A stretch of 51,714 nt of DNA. Origin: Alsobacter soli. GTDB lineage: Bacteria; Pseudomonadota; Alphaproteobacteria; Rhizobiales; Beijerinckiaceae. The DNA is taken from NCBI GenBank assembly GCA_945883115.1, contig CAMCXA010000013.1, positions 1 to 51,714 on the forward strand. Reading direction: 5' to 3'. How positions within the stretch are numbered: the first letter of the stretch is position 1; every line of letters starts with the position of its first letter. Positions 38,627-47,165 of the stretch are shown here, piece by piece. The position numbers and the translations under genes are program-made. A model generated the notes under the pieces. That model saw only the letters and a list, made by a program, of their open reading frames with translations. It did not search any database and was not told the origin of the DNA.

Positions 38627-39643
38627 ATGAAGAAATTGATTTTGGCGGCTGTGATTTCGGCTGCAAGTTTCGGGATTGCGACGGCGGCTTCTGCTGGTAC
38701 GCTCGACAATGTGAAGCAAAAGGGCCAGGTCGTTTGCGGTGCAAACCCAGGGACCGCAGGTTTCGGCGTGCCGGACCAGCAGGGCAATTGGACGGGTCTT
38801 GATGTTGAATATTGCCGCGCGATTGCCGCAGCGGTTTTCAATGATCCGACGAAGGCGAAGTTTGTTCCGCTGTCGTCGAAGGACCGGTTCACGGCGCTTG
38901 CTTCCGGTGAAGTTGATGTGCTGATCCGCAATTCGACCTGGACCATGTCGCGCGAGACGACGCTCGGCATCATCTGGGCCGGCATCAATTATTATGACGG
39001 CCAAGGCTTCATTGTGAACAACAAGCTTGGCGTGAAATCGGCCAAGGAACTGAATGGCGCGACGATCTGCGTGCAGCAGGGCACCACGACCGAACTCAAC
39101 GTCGCCGATTATTTCCGTGCAAACAAGATGGAATACAAGGTTGTGACGTTCGGTACGAGCGAAGAAGCACTCAAGGCTTATGATTCAGGCCGTTGCGATT
39201 CGTACACGACTGACCGTTCGGGCCTCGCTGCTGATCGTCTCAGCATGACAAAGCCGGATGATCATACCATTCTGCCGGAAATCATCTCGAAAGAGCCGCT
39301 CGGCCCAGTCGTGCGTCAGGGTGATGACCAGTGGCTGAATCTCGTGAAGTGGGTTCACAATGCGCTGCTGATTTCGGAAGAACTCGGCGTGACGAAGGCC
39401 AATGTCGACGAGATGATGAAGTCGGAAAATCCGGAAATCAAGCGTTTGCTTGGCGTTGAAGGCAAGTTCGGCGAGTCGCTTGGTCTCTCGAATGCGTGGG
39501 TTGTCCAGATCGTCAAGGCACTTGGCAATTACGGCGAAGTGTTTGACCGCAATGTTGGCCCAAGCTCGCCTCTGAAACTGGTTCGCGGCAGCAATGCCTT
39601 GTGGAACCAGGGTGGTCTGCAATACGCGCCGCCAATTCGGTAA
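38627..39643 (+). CDS. aapJ: General L-amino acid ABC transporter, substrate-binding protein
   Basis: This 338-aa periplasmic protein has a signal peptide (MKKLILAAVISAASFGIATAASA) and a type-3 solute-binding fold: TLDNVKQKGQVVCGANPGTAGFGVPDQQGNWTGLDVEYCRAIAAAVF. The length and the sequence GVPDxxGxWxGLD fit the AapJ/BztA family of broad amino-acid carriers. A GGAGG ribosome site 5 bases before ATG 38627 decides the start. It is the first gene of aapJQMP and is followed by a strong hairpin. Confidence 0.95.
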   Translation: MKKLILAAVISAASFGIATAASAGTLDNVKQKGQVVCGANPGTAGFGVPDQQGNWTGLDVEYCRAIAAAVFNDPTKAKFVPLSSKDRFTALASGEVDVLIRNSTWTMSRETTLGIIWAGINYYDGQGFIVNNKLGVKSAKELNGATICVQQGTTTELNVADYFRANKMEYKVVTFGTSEEALKAYDSGRCDSYTTDRSGLAADRLSMTKPDDHTILPEIISKEPLGPVVRQGDDQWLNLVKWVHNALLISEELGVTKANVDEMMKSENPEIKRLLGVEGKFGESLGLSNAWVVQIVKALGNYGEVFDRNVGPSSPLKLVRGSNALWNQGGLQYAPPIR

Positions 39644-39656
39644 GCTGATGTGTTTG

Positions 39657-39688
39657 CGGCAGGGGCGATTTACGTCCCTGCCGTTTTT
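39657..39688 (+). terminator. Hairpin with T tract between aapJ and aapQ
   Basis: CGGCAGGGGCG/CGTCCCTGCCG (11-bp stem with one G-T pair, loop ATTTA) is followed by TTTTT at 39684-39688. It lies 14 bp after the aapJ stop. It probably acts as a partial terminator or an mRNA 3'-end stabiliser, giving more binding protein than permease. Confidence 0.8.
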
Positions 39689-39740
39689 GCCGGTCTTATT
39701 GTCACTCTTTGATTTTTAAATTTTCTGAACCGGGGGGTCG

Positions 39741-40931
39741 ATGAGTTCCCAAATATCGGGCAGCCACGCTACGGCCAAGGTTGTCTTTTACAATGATCCG
39801 AAATTCAGGAGCCGGTTCGCGCAGTTCGTGCTGCTCGTGGCAATCGGGCTATTTGCTTATTTTGCATATGAAAACACCTCGGAAAATCTGAGAAAACGCA
39901 ATATCGCGCAGGGTTTCGGTTTTTGGGACGTCGAGGCGGGCTTTGATATCAGCCAGACGTTGATCGCCTATTCGGCGGCCTCCTCCTACGGTCGCGCATT
40001 TTGGGTGGGATTGCTGAACACGTTGCTTGTGTCGCTGGTCAGTATCTTTTTTGCGACAATTCTCGGTTTTATCATCGGCATTTTACGGCTGTCGCGGAAC
40101 TGGATCGTGTCGCGGCTTGCGGGTGTTTACATTGAAGTTTTCCGGAATATTCCGCTGCTTTTGATTTTGTATTTCTGGTATGGCGCCGTTTTGGGAGCTT
40201 TGCCGGAGCCGCGGGACAGCTTAGCCATTCCGGGCGATATCTGGTTGAATAATCGCGGGTTGCTTGTGCCACGTCCGCTGATTGCCGGGGATATTCTGTA
40301 TACGGTTGCGGCACTCGGGATCGGGATTCTCGGCGCGTATATTCTGGCGCGGTTTGCACGGCGCAGGCAGGCCGAGACGGGCGAGCGTTTGCCGGTTGGC
40401 TGGATCTCAACCGCGTTGATTTTTGGCTTGCCCTTGCTGGTCTATCTCGGCGTCGGCACGCCGCTCGGGTTCGATTTTCCGGAAAAGGGGCGCTTCAATC
40501 TGACGGGCGGGCTTAATCTCGCGCCGGAATTCGTGGCGATGGTGGTGGGACTTTCGACCTACACGTCCGCCTTTATTGCGGAAACGATCCGGGCGGGTGT
40601 TTTGGCGGTGTCGAAAGGGCAGACGGAAGCGTCGCAGGCTTTGGGATTGTCGCGCGGGCAGACATTGCGGCTGGTTGTGGTGCCGCAGGCGCTGCGGGTG
40701 ATTGTGCCGCCGTTGAACAGCGAATATTTGAGCCTGACCAAGAATTCGTCGCTGGGCGTCTCCATCGGGTATCCCGATCTTGTGAATGTGTTTACGGGGA
40801 CGGTTTTGAACCAGACGGGGCAGGCCATCGAGATGGTGTCTGTGACGATGCTTGTTTATCTGACCTTTAGTCTCCTGACATCGGCGTTCATGAACTGGTT
40901 CAACAGGCGCGTTGCGCTGGTGGAGCGGTGA
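39741..40931 (+). CDS. aapQ: General L-amino acid ABC transporter, permease AapQ
   Basis: This 396-aa inner-membrane permease is of the HisM/PAAT type. A long N-terminal part with the first helix (FVLLVAIGLFAYFAYE) and an extended central insertion of extra helices is typical of AapQ/BztB, whose length exceeds ordinary 220-aa permeases. The coupling EAA motif is visible in SKGQTEASQALGLSRGQTLRLVVVPQALRVIVPPL. It ends 1 bp before aapM. Confidence 0.94.
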   Translation: MSSQISGSHATAKVVFYNDPKFRSRFAQFVLLVAIGLFAYFAYENTSENLRKRNIAQGFGFWDVEAGFDISQTLIAYSAASSYGRAFWVGLLNTLLVSLVSIFFATILGFIIGILRLSRNWIVSRLAGVYIEVFRNIPLLLILYFWYGAVLGALPEPRDSLAIPGDIWLNNRGLLVPRPLIAGDILYTVAALGIGILGAYILARFARRRQAETGERLPVGWISTALIFGLPLLVYLGVGTPLGFDFPEKGRFNLTGGLNLAPEFVAMVVGLSTYTSAFIAETIRAGVLAVSKGQTEASQALGLSRGQTLRLVVVPQALRVIVPPLNSEYLSLTKNSSLGVSIGYPDLVNVFTGTVLNQTGQAIEMVSVTMLVYLTFSLLTSAFMNWFNRRVALVER

Positions 40932-40932
40932 G

Positions 40933-42072
40933 ATGATCCAGACACGATTTATGCGCGAGACGATTTTGCCGCAGGAAGCCGCACCGCATCGGACGAGCGG
41001 CGTGCTGCTCTGGGTGAGGGAGAATTTGTTTTCCTCGGTGACGAATTCGGTTCTGACGCTTCTCTCGCTTTGGGCGCTTTATGCGACGATTCCCGGGCTC
41101 TTCCAGTATCTGATCGTTGATGCGGTCTGGTCTGCGAATACGGGCAAGGAGTGTCTGGCGGAGAATGTCGGACGTCCTGTCGGCGTATGCTGGGCGTTTG
41201 TGACGTCCCATATGGGGTATTTTATCTACGGGCAGTATCCTGAAGCCGAGTGGTGGCGGGTTGATCTGTTTTTTGCAGCGGAAGCGCTCGGGATTGTGTG
41301 GCTGCTCTGGCCGAATGCGCCGTACAAATTTGCGGGGATTATCTATTTCTTTGTGATTTTTCCGATCATCGGATTTGTGTCACTTACGGGATCAACCATG
41401 CTTGGTTTGACGCCGGTGGCGACGAATTTCTGGGGGGGATTTCTGGTGACAATCGTGATTTCGACGTTCGGGATCGTGGTGTCATTGCCAGTCGGGATAT
41501 TGCTTGCCTTAGGACGGCGTTCCGACATGCCTATTGTGCGGTTGGTTTCTGTCATTTTTATTGAATTCGTGCGCGGGGTTCCGTTGATCACGGTTCTGTT
41601 CATGGCGAATGTGATGTTCCCGCTGTTTCTGCCAGACGGCTGGCGGCCGGATTCGCTGCTGAGAGTGTTGGTCGGTGTCGCGTTGTTCTTTGCGGCCTAT
41701 ATGGCAGAAGCGGTTCGCGGTGGCTTGCAGGCGATACCGCGCGGGCAATATGAAGCGGCGCAGGCTTTGGGGCTTGGCTATTGGCGGATGATGATTAAGA
41801 TTATTCTGCCGCAAGCGTTGAAAATCGTGATCCCCAATATCGTGAACAATTTCATTGGTCTGTTCAAGGATACGACCTTGGTGGCGATTGTCGGGATTTT
41901 CGATTTTCTCAAAACGATTCAGGCCAGTCTCGCAGATCCGGTCTGGCGGGCGGCGGGCATGCCGTTTGCGGCTTATATTTTCGCGTCGCTGGTGTTTTTC
42001 GTGTTCTGTTACGGTATGGCGCGGTATTCGATGTGGATGGAAGCGCGGCTCGACACCGGCAAACGGCATTGA
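40933..42072 (+). CDS. aapM: General L-amino acid ABC transporter, permease AapM
   Basis: This 379-aa partner permease has about eight membrane helices. The EAA loop is [38 protein letters not shown] 40933 directly follows the aapQ stop with GGAG in the aapQ 3' end. An alternative ATG 21 bp upstream would overlap aapQ. It lies 14 bp before aapP. Confidence 0.94.
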   Translation: MIQTRFMRETILPQEAAPHRTSGVLLWVRENLFSSVTNSVLTLLSLWALYATIPGLFQYLIVDAVWSANTGKECLAENVGRPVGVCWAFVTSHMGYFIYGQYPEAEWWRVDLFFAAEALGIVWLLWPNAPYKFAGIIYFFVIFPIIGFVSLTGSTMLGLTPVATNFWGGFLVTIVISTFGIVVSLPVGILLALGRRSDMPIVRLVSVIFIEFVRGVPLITVLFMANVMFPLFLPDGWRPDSLLRVLVGVALFFAAYMAEAVRGGLQAIPRGQYEAAQALGLGYWRMMIKIILPQALKIVIPNIVNNFIGLFKDTTLVAIVGIFDFLKTIQASLADPVWRAAGMPFAAYIFASLVFFVFCYGMARYSMWMEARLDTGKRH

Positions 42073-42086
42073 TTGGGGGATTAAGT

Positions 42087-42875
42087 ATGGCTGATTCAGC
42101 AGTGACACAGGCGGACAGACTCAAGCCGGGCAGGGTGACGAACGAGCAGGCAATTGTTATCTCCGAGATGAACAAATGGTTTGGCGACTTTCATGTGTTG
42201 CGCGATATCAATTTGACGGTGGGGCGCGGGGAGCGCGTTGTCGTGTGCGGGCCGTCGGGCTCAGGCAAGTCGACCATAATCCGCTGTATCAACCGGCTTG
42301 AAGAGCATCAAAAGGGCTCGATTGTCGTTGACGGTGTGGAGCTGACGGCGGATGTGAAGCGGATTGATGAAATCCGCCGGGAAGTCGGGATGGTGTTCCA
42401 GCATTTCAATCTGTTTCCGCATCTGACGATTTTGGAAAATCTGACTTTGGCGCCGATCTGGGTGAAGAAAATGCCGAAGAAGGACGCGGAAGAGGTTGCG
42501 ATGCATTATCTCAAGCGCGTCAAAATTCCGGAGCAGGCGGCGAAATATCCCGGCCAATTATCAGGTGGTCAACAGCAGCGCGTGGCGATTGCGCGCTCGC
42601 TGTGCATGAGCCCGAAGATCATGCTGTTTGACGAGCCGACCTCGTCGCTTGATCCGGAAATGGTCAAGGAAGTGCTCGACACCATGGTGACACTTGCTCA
42701 GGAAGGCATGACAATGATCTGCGTGACGCATGAAATGGGCTTTGCGCGGCAGGTGGCCAATCGCGTGATCTTCATGGATCAGGGGCAGATTATCGAGGCG
42801 AATACGCCAGAAGAATTCTTCAAAAATCCTCAACATGAACGTACAAAGCTGTTCTTAAGCCAGATTTTGCATTGA
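42087..42875 (+). CDS. aapP: General L-amino acid ABC transporter, ATPase AapP
   Basis: This 262-aa ATPase of the polar amino acid transporter class has Walker [10 protein letters not shown] at residues 55-63, signature LSGGQQQR and Walker [13 protein letters not shown], followed by the switch His in [13 protein letters not shown] 42087 gives [12 protein letters not shown]; upstream extension is inside aapM and not family-like. It is the last gene of aapJQMP, convergent with sseA. Confidence 0.96.
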   Translation: MADSAVTQADRLKPGRVTNEQAIVISEMNKWFGDFHVLRDINLTVGRGERVVVCGPSGSGKSTIIRCINRLEEHQKGSIVVDGVELTADVKRIDEIRREVGMVFQHFNLFPHLTILENLTLAPIWVKKMPKKDAEEVAMHYLKRVKIPEQAAKYPGQLSGGQQQRVAIARSLCMSPKIMLFDEPTSSLDPEMVKEVLDTMVTLAQEGMTMICVTHEMGFARQVANRVIFMDQGQIIEANTPEEFFKNPQHERTKLFLSQILH

Positions 42876-42880
42876 GTGTT

Positions 42881-42902
42881 CGAAGGGGTTAGGCCCCCTT
42901 CG
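42881..42902. terminator. Inverted repeat between aapP and sseA
   Basis: CGAAGGGG/CCCCTTCG is an 8-bp stem with a 6-nt loop, 5 bp after the aapP stop and covering the sseA stop. It lacks a T tract. It is a likely but unproven bidirectional transcription end. Confidence 0.4.
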
Positions 42903-43731
42903 CAACGTCGCAATCATCTCGCGCGCCCCATTCGGCCCAAGCGCCATCATAGAGCGCATGAATAGGTTTGTCGGCGGTTTCAAGCGCGAGTGCCAGAATG
43001 GCGGCGGAGACGCCCGAGCCGCAGCTTGTGATGACAGGCGCGTCGAGATTGACGCCAGCGGACGCGAAGGCGGAGCGGATTTCGGCGGATGATTTCAACT
43101 GGCCATCGGCGATGATTGCGCCGAAGGGCACGTTGAAACTGCCCGGCATATGGCCTGATTTGAGACCGGGGCGGGGTTCGGAGGCGTCGCCACGAAAGCG
43201 ATCCGCGGGACGGGCGTCGACGATTTGGGCACTCCCAGTTTTGAGTGTGCTTTTGACCGTGGCCAGCGTTGCGACCGATGCGGCGTTGAATGTGGGTGTG
43301 AACGTCGCAGATTTCGGGGTCGTTGCGGCGTTCGTCCAAGGGCGGTTCTCGGAGCGCCATTTCGGCGCGCCGCCTGCAAGGATCGAGACGTTTTTCGCGC
43401 CGAAGACCTGCAAGGTCCAGCGGACGCGAGGCGCGGAGAAGAGGCCTGCGCCATCATAGACAATGAGGTGTGCCTGATCGCTGATGCCGAGGCGCGCCAT
43501 GTGCTGCGCGAATAGAGCCGCATCAGGGAGCATGTGCGGCAGGGAGCTGGTTTTGTCGCTGATCTCGTCAATATCGAAAAACACCGCGCCCGGAATGTGG
43601 CCTGCCTCGTATTCAGTGCGTCCGTTGCGGTTTTGCGTCGGAAGATACCATGAGGCGTCGATGATGGTGACGTTAGCATCATCAAGGTGATCGGCGAGCC
43701 ATTGGGTGGAGACGAAGGGCGTTGATGTCAT
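42889..43731 (-). CDS. sseA: 3-mercaptopyruvate sulfurtransferase
   Basis: This 280-aa protein has two rhodanese domains. The N-terminal inactive domain includes WLADHLDDANVTIIDASWYLP. The C-terminal domain carries the catalytic C237 in SCGSGVSA, the CG-S/A-GV-T/S-A loop characteristic of mercaptopyruvate rather than thiosulfate (CRxGVTA) enzymes. It is the last gene of cysK-alaX-sseA, 12 bp after alaX. The surrounding genes point to cysteine and sulfur turnover. Confidence 0.94.
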   Translation of the reverse strand: MTSTPFVSTQWLADHLDDANVTIIDASWYLPTQNRNGRTEYEAGHIPGAVFFDIDEISDKTSSLPHMLPDAALFAQHMARLGISDQAHLIVYDGAGLFSAPRVRWTLQVFGAKNVSILAGGAPKWRSENRPWTNAATTPKSATFTPTFNAASVATLATVKSTLKTGSAQIVDARPADRFRGDASEPRPGLKSGHMPGSFNVPFGAIIADGQLKSSAEIRSAFASAGVNLDAPVITSCGSGVSAAILALALETADKPIHALYDGAWAEWGARDDCDVAKGA

Positions 43732-43743
43732 GGGGTAGGCTCC

Positions 43744-44457
43744 TCAGGCGAAAGAGATCCGGACGCGGCGGTTCATTTTGCCTTTTTTCTCGATGGCCGT
43801 CACGGTAATTGCGCCGATTTCCGATGTGTTACGGACATGGGTGCCGCCGCAGGGCTGGAGATCAAGGCCTGTAATATTGACAAGGCGGACGCGGCCCGAG
43901 CCCATGGGAGGCTTGACCGACATGGTTTTGACGAGGCCGGGATTGGCTTCCAGCTCGGCATCGGTGATCCATTGTTCGGTGACGTCGGCGTTTTGGTTGA
44001 TGCGGGACATGAGTTCGGACGTGATCGCGTCCTTCTCAATGCCGGCATCGGGAATGTCGAAATCGAGGCGACCTTCACCATCGCCGATCGAGCCGCCTGT
44101 CACGGGGTAGGGGAGAACGGTGGTGAGGAGATGAAGGGCCGTGTGAATGCGCATGCGCGAATAGCGGACGGACCAATCAAGCCTGAGTGTGATATTTTCG
44201 CCGGGCTTGGGCAAGGATGAGCCCTCCGCGGGGACATGGACGATTTGCGATTTGTCTTCGCCATAGACGGCCGTGGCGATGCGGAACGTGGTGCCGTCCG
44301 CGAGGCTCATCTCGCCGACATCGCCGGGTTGCCCGCCGCCTGTTGCGTAGAACACGGTACGGTCAAGGATAATGCCGCCGCGCTCATTGATGGCGAGAAC
44401 GGTGGCGTCCGTTTCGCGGAGATAGGCATCGGCGCGGAAGAGAAGTTCGGTCGTCAT
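43744..44457 (-). CDS. alaX: Alanyl-tRNA editing protein AlaX
   Basis: This 237-aa free-standing editing domain hydrolyses Ser- or Gly-mischarged tRNA-Ala. Zinc ligands are H105 and H109 (IHTALHLL) and C203 and H207 (QPCGGTHVRN), equal to the AlaRS editing site. DRTVFYATGGGQPGD is the usual N-terminal signature. The length indicates the AlaX-M type. ATG 44457 overlaps the cysK stop by 4 bp, indicating coupling. A longer frame to 44577 lies within cysK. Confidence 0.94.
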   Translation of the reverse strand: MTTELLFRADAYLRETDATVLAINERGGIILDRTVFYATGGGQPGDVGEMSLADGTTFRIATAVYGEDKSQIVHVPAEGSSLPKPGENITLRLDWSVRYSRMRIHTALHLLTTVLPYPVTGGSIGDGEGRLDFDIPDAGIEKDAITSELMSRINQNADVTEQWITDAELEANPGLVKTMSVKPPMGSGRVRLVNITGLDLQPCGGTHVRNTSEIGAITVTAIEKKGKMNRRVRISFA

Positions 44458-45488
44458 GCGATAAAGTCCGGTTTTATGGTTGATGTTCGCTCGAGCCAAT
44501 GGGGCACAGAGAGGTTTTTGGAACGCAAGAAAGCGGGGTTGTACAATTTGGATGCGTAGCGCGACCCGCTGTCGCAAAGGATCGTTACAATGGTATGGCC
44601 CGGGCCGAGATGGCGCGCAAGGCGGATGGCGCCTGCAACATTGACGCCCGACGAGCCGCCAAGGCAGAGGCCTTCATGCTCGAGAAGATCAAAGGTGAGG
44701 GGGATGGCCTCCTGATCGGGGATCTGGAAGGCAATGTCGATTGGCGCGTCTTCGAGATTGCGGGTGATCCGGCCTTGGCCGATGCCTTCGGTGATCGAGG
44801 AACCCTCCGATTTCAACGTTCCGGTTGTGTAGAAGGAATAGAGCGCGGCGCCCATCGGGTCGGCGAGGCCGATGGCGATTTTGGGGTTGAAGTCTTTTAG
44901 GCCCAAACCGGTACCGGCCAAAGTGCCGCCCGTGCCGACGGCGCAGATAAAGCCATCCACCTTTCCGTCCGTGCCCTCCCAGATTTCGCGCGCGGTTGTC
45001 GTGCGGTGGCCTTCGCGATTGGCAGTATTGTCGAACTGATTGGCCCAGATGGCTCCGTTTGGTTCGGAAAGCGCGAGTTTTTCAGCGAGTCTGCCCGAGA
45101 GCTTCACGTAATTATTGGGGTTGGCGTAGGGGACAGCCGGGACCTCGATCAATTCGGCACCGATTTGCCGGAGCATGTCCTTTTTCTCGACCGATTGCGT
45201 TTCGGGAATTACAATCACCGTGCGCAGGCCGAGCGCATTGCCGACGAGGGCGAGGCCGATGCCGGTGTTACCTGCAGTGCCTTCGACGATAACACCGCCT
45301 TTCCGGATGAGGCCTTGATCCATGGCGTGACGTATGATCGCAAGGGCCGCACGATCCTTGACCGAGCCGCCGGGGTTCATAAATTCCGCTTTGCCGAGAA
45401 TCGTGCATCCGGTGAGTTCGGAGGCAGCTTTCAGGCGGATGAGCGGGGTGCGACCAATAGCGGCGAGGACATCGGATTTATATGTCAT
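44454..45488 (-). CDS. cysK: Cysteine synthase A-type
   Basis: This 344-aa PLP beta-replacement enzyme joins O-acetylserine and sulfide. The PLP lysine is K44 in NPGGSVKDRAA; the substrate loop is EGTAGNTGIGLAL and the phosphate loop GTGGTLAGTG. The sequence is of the longer CysK variety common in alphaproteobacteria; cystathionine beta-synthase is a less likely reading. ATG 45488 starts MTYKSDVLAAIGRTPLI. It is the first gene of cysK-alaX-sseA, divergent from the chrR-like gene with 150 bp between starts. Confidence 0.93.
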   Translation of the reverse strand: MTYKSDVLAAIGRTPLIRLKAASELTGCTILGKAEFMNPGGSVKDRAALAIIRHAMDQGLIRKGGVIVEGTAGNTGIGLALVGNALGLRTVIVIPETQSVEKKDMLRQIGAELIEVPAVPYANPNNYVKLSGRLAEKLALSEPNGAIWANQFDNTANREGHRTTTAREIWEGTDGKVDGFICAVGTGGTLAGTGLGLKDFNPKIAIGLADPMGAALYSFYTTGTLKSEGSSITEGIGQGRITRNLEDAPIDIAFQIPDQEAIPLTFDLLEHEGLCLGGSSGVNVAGAIRLARHLGPGHTIVTILCDSGSRYASKLYNPAFLRSKNLSVPHWLERTSTIKPDFIA

Positions 45489-45580
45489 GGAGCGTCCTGT
45501 AAAACACATAGAGAAAAGTGGTTTGTAAATCGGGGGGAGTCTGAACTGTTGATTAGCACGCATTCGGCTTCCGTGTCATG

Positions 45581-45608
45581 TGATCCGTTTGGATGTTGAA
45601 GCGTATCA
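45581..45608 (+). promoter_or_regulatory. Candidate RpoE/ECF11-type promoter of the chrR-like gene
   Basis: TGATCC (45581-45586) followed after 15 nt by CGTATCA (45602-45608) resembles the TGATCC-type promoters recognised by the RpoE-ChrR (ECF11) sigma factors of alphaproteobacteria. It ends about 30 bp before the GTG start. The exact -10 consensus is quoted from memory. Confidence 0.45.
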
Positions 45609-45638
45609 ACTACGAGAAAGTTTTGGAGATTTGGGTTC

Positions 45639-46298
45639 GTGACAGTTCATATTGGTCATCCTGACGAGGTTCAGGCTTTGAACGGTCTTCTGGCAGGGTA
45701 CGCTGCGGGCACGCTTGGTGCGCCCTTGCATGCGCTTGTCTCGGCGCATTTGGTACTCAAGCCGGATAATCGGGGATTTGTCCGGGCCCTTGAGGCGCTC
45801 AGAGCGCATGAAATCGACACGGTTGCGCCGGTTGCGTTGCGGCGGCGGGACGAAATGCTGGAGCGTATTTTTTCTGCAACCGCGGACGCAGCTATGCGCC
45901 GTGCCCCGACCGCGGACGATGTTTTGCCGGCGCCGATTTCGTCGCTCATTGGTGGTGATCTTGCCGCCGTGAAGTGGAAGACAGTGTTGCCGGGAATTCG
46001 CGAGTGCCGGATCAGCAATGACCAAAATGGCGAAGCGTCGCTGCTCTGGATCAAGCCGGGAAAGATGATGCCTTCGCACACGCATGACGGCAGCGAGGTC
46101 ACGCTTGTGCTGAAGGGTGGGTTCACAGATTCGACAGGGCATTATCGGCGCGGTGATATTGCGATTGCGGACTCGGAGGTTGATCATCGTCCGCGGGCGG
46201 ATGATGACGAGGATTGTATCTGTTTTGCCGTGTCCGAGGCGCCGCTGCGTCTGACGGGGCCATTTTTGCGCTTTGTAAAACATTTTTTCAGCCATTGA
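45639..46298 (+). CDS. ChrR-family anti-sigma/cupin protein lacking the zinc CxxC
   Basis: This 219-aa protein has an anti-sigma N-domain (GLLAGYAAGTLGAPLHALVSAHLVL) followed by a cupin domain (MPSHTHDGSEVTLVLKGGF; ADSEVDHRP) with the His/Glu/His metal-site pattern of ChrR. In Rhodobacter ChrR, zinc is held by an N-terminal His, H31, C35 and C38. Here the equivalents are H37, K41 and N44, so both cysteines are missing. The start is GTG 45639 with GGAG 11 bases upstream; no ATG fits. The partner sigma gene normally lies directly upstream, but cysK is there, divergent. The protein may be an atypical anti-sigma factor or only a cupin sensor relative. Confidence 0.85.
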   Translation: MTVHIGHPDEVQALNGLLAGYAAGTLGAPLHALVSAHLVLKPDNRGFVRALEALRAHEIDTVAPVALRRRDEMLERIFSATADAAMRRAPTADDVLPAPISSLIGGDLAAVKWKTVLPGIRECRISNDQNGEASLLWIKPGKMMPSHTHDGSEVTLVLKGGFTDSTGHYRRGDIAIADSEVDHRPRADDDEDCICFAVSEAPLRLTGPFLRFVKHFFSH

Positions 46299-46349
46299 GA
46301 CGCGACTGCTCCGCGCCTCGCTTACGAGACGACCATACCGGAGTAGGCC

Positions 46350-47147
46350 ATGAACATGTTGTATCGTGCAAAGCCAGTTGACGGGATCGCTTGGGTAACG
46401 GGTGCGAGCTCGGGGATCGGGCGTGCGGCGGCGTTGGAACTTGCGCGGCGGGGTTATGTCGTTGCTGTGACGGCGCGGCGCTTGCCGGATTTAGAGACTT
46501 TGGCGGTTGAGGCGCAAGGCTTAAAGGGCCGTATCGTGCCTGCGCCGGGAGATATTACTGACGAGGCGGGCATTCTTGAACTCGTTTCATCACTCGAGGC
46601 CGCGCACGGGCCGATCGTGCTCGCGTTTTTGAATGCGGGTATTTACTATCCGCTTCGAGCGTCGCCTTTTGATGCGGCCGCGTTCAGGCAGACATTCAAT
46701 GTGAATATTCTGGGCACTGTGAATTGTTTGGCAGCACTTCTCCCACGCATGACAGAGCGGCGCATGGGGCAGATCGGGATCAATGCGTCGGTTGCGGGGT
46801 ATGGCGGGTTGCCGCGTGCGGGCGCCTATGCGGGTAGCAAGGCAGCGCTGATCGCGATGGTGGAGAGTTTGAAATTCGATACGGACAATCTGGGATTGAC
46901 GCTCCAGATCATCAATCCGGGCTTTGTCGAAACACCGTTGACGGCGTTGAACGACCACCCGATGCCGTTTTTGATGAAACTCGATGCGGCAGCAGTCAGG
47001 GTGTGTGACGGGTTCGAAAAAGGCGGGTTTGAAATTATTTTCCCGCGGCGTCTGGCCTATATCCTCAAGTTTCTGAATCTTCTACCGTACCGGCTCTATT
47101 TCAGCCTGATTGCTTCTGCAACGGGATGGAAAGGCAAGAAAGATTAA
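46350..47147 (+). CDS. SDR-family oxidoreductase
   Basis: This 265-aa short-chain dehydrogenase has cofactor loop TGASSGIG near residue 18, NAG in LNAGIYYPL and active-site YAGSK; the Ser is in INASVAGYGG. A C-terminal hydrophobic stretch (RRLAYILKFLNLLPYRLYFSLI) suggests membrane association and a lipid-like substrate. It follows the chrR-like gene by 51 bp on the same strand and converges on the cfa-like gene (18-bp gap). Genes of this kind accompany the FAD/DUF1365/methyltransferase set in several proteobacteria, so a part in the same lipid pathway is inferred. Confidence 0.9.
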   Translation: MNMLYRAKPVDGIAWVTGASSGIGRAAALELARRGYVVAVTARRLPDLETLAVEAQGLKGRIVPAPGDITDEAGILELVSSLEAAHGPIVLAFLNAGIYYPLRASPFDAAAFRQTFNVNILGTVNCLAALLPRMTERRMGQIGINASVAGYGGLPRAGAYAGSKAALIAMVESLKFDTDNLGLTLQIINPGFVETPLTALNDHPMPFLMKLDAAAVRVCDGFEKGGFEIIFPRRLAYILKFLNLLPYRLYFSLIASATGWKGKKD

Positions 47148-47165
47148 GGGGTTGGCAGGGTTTTC

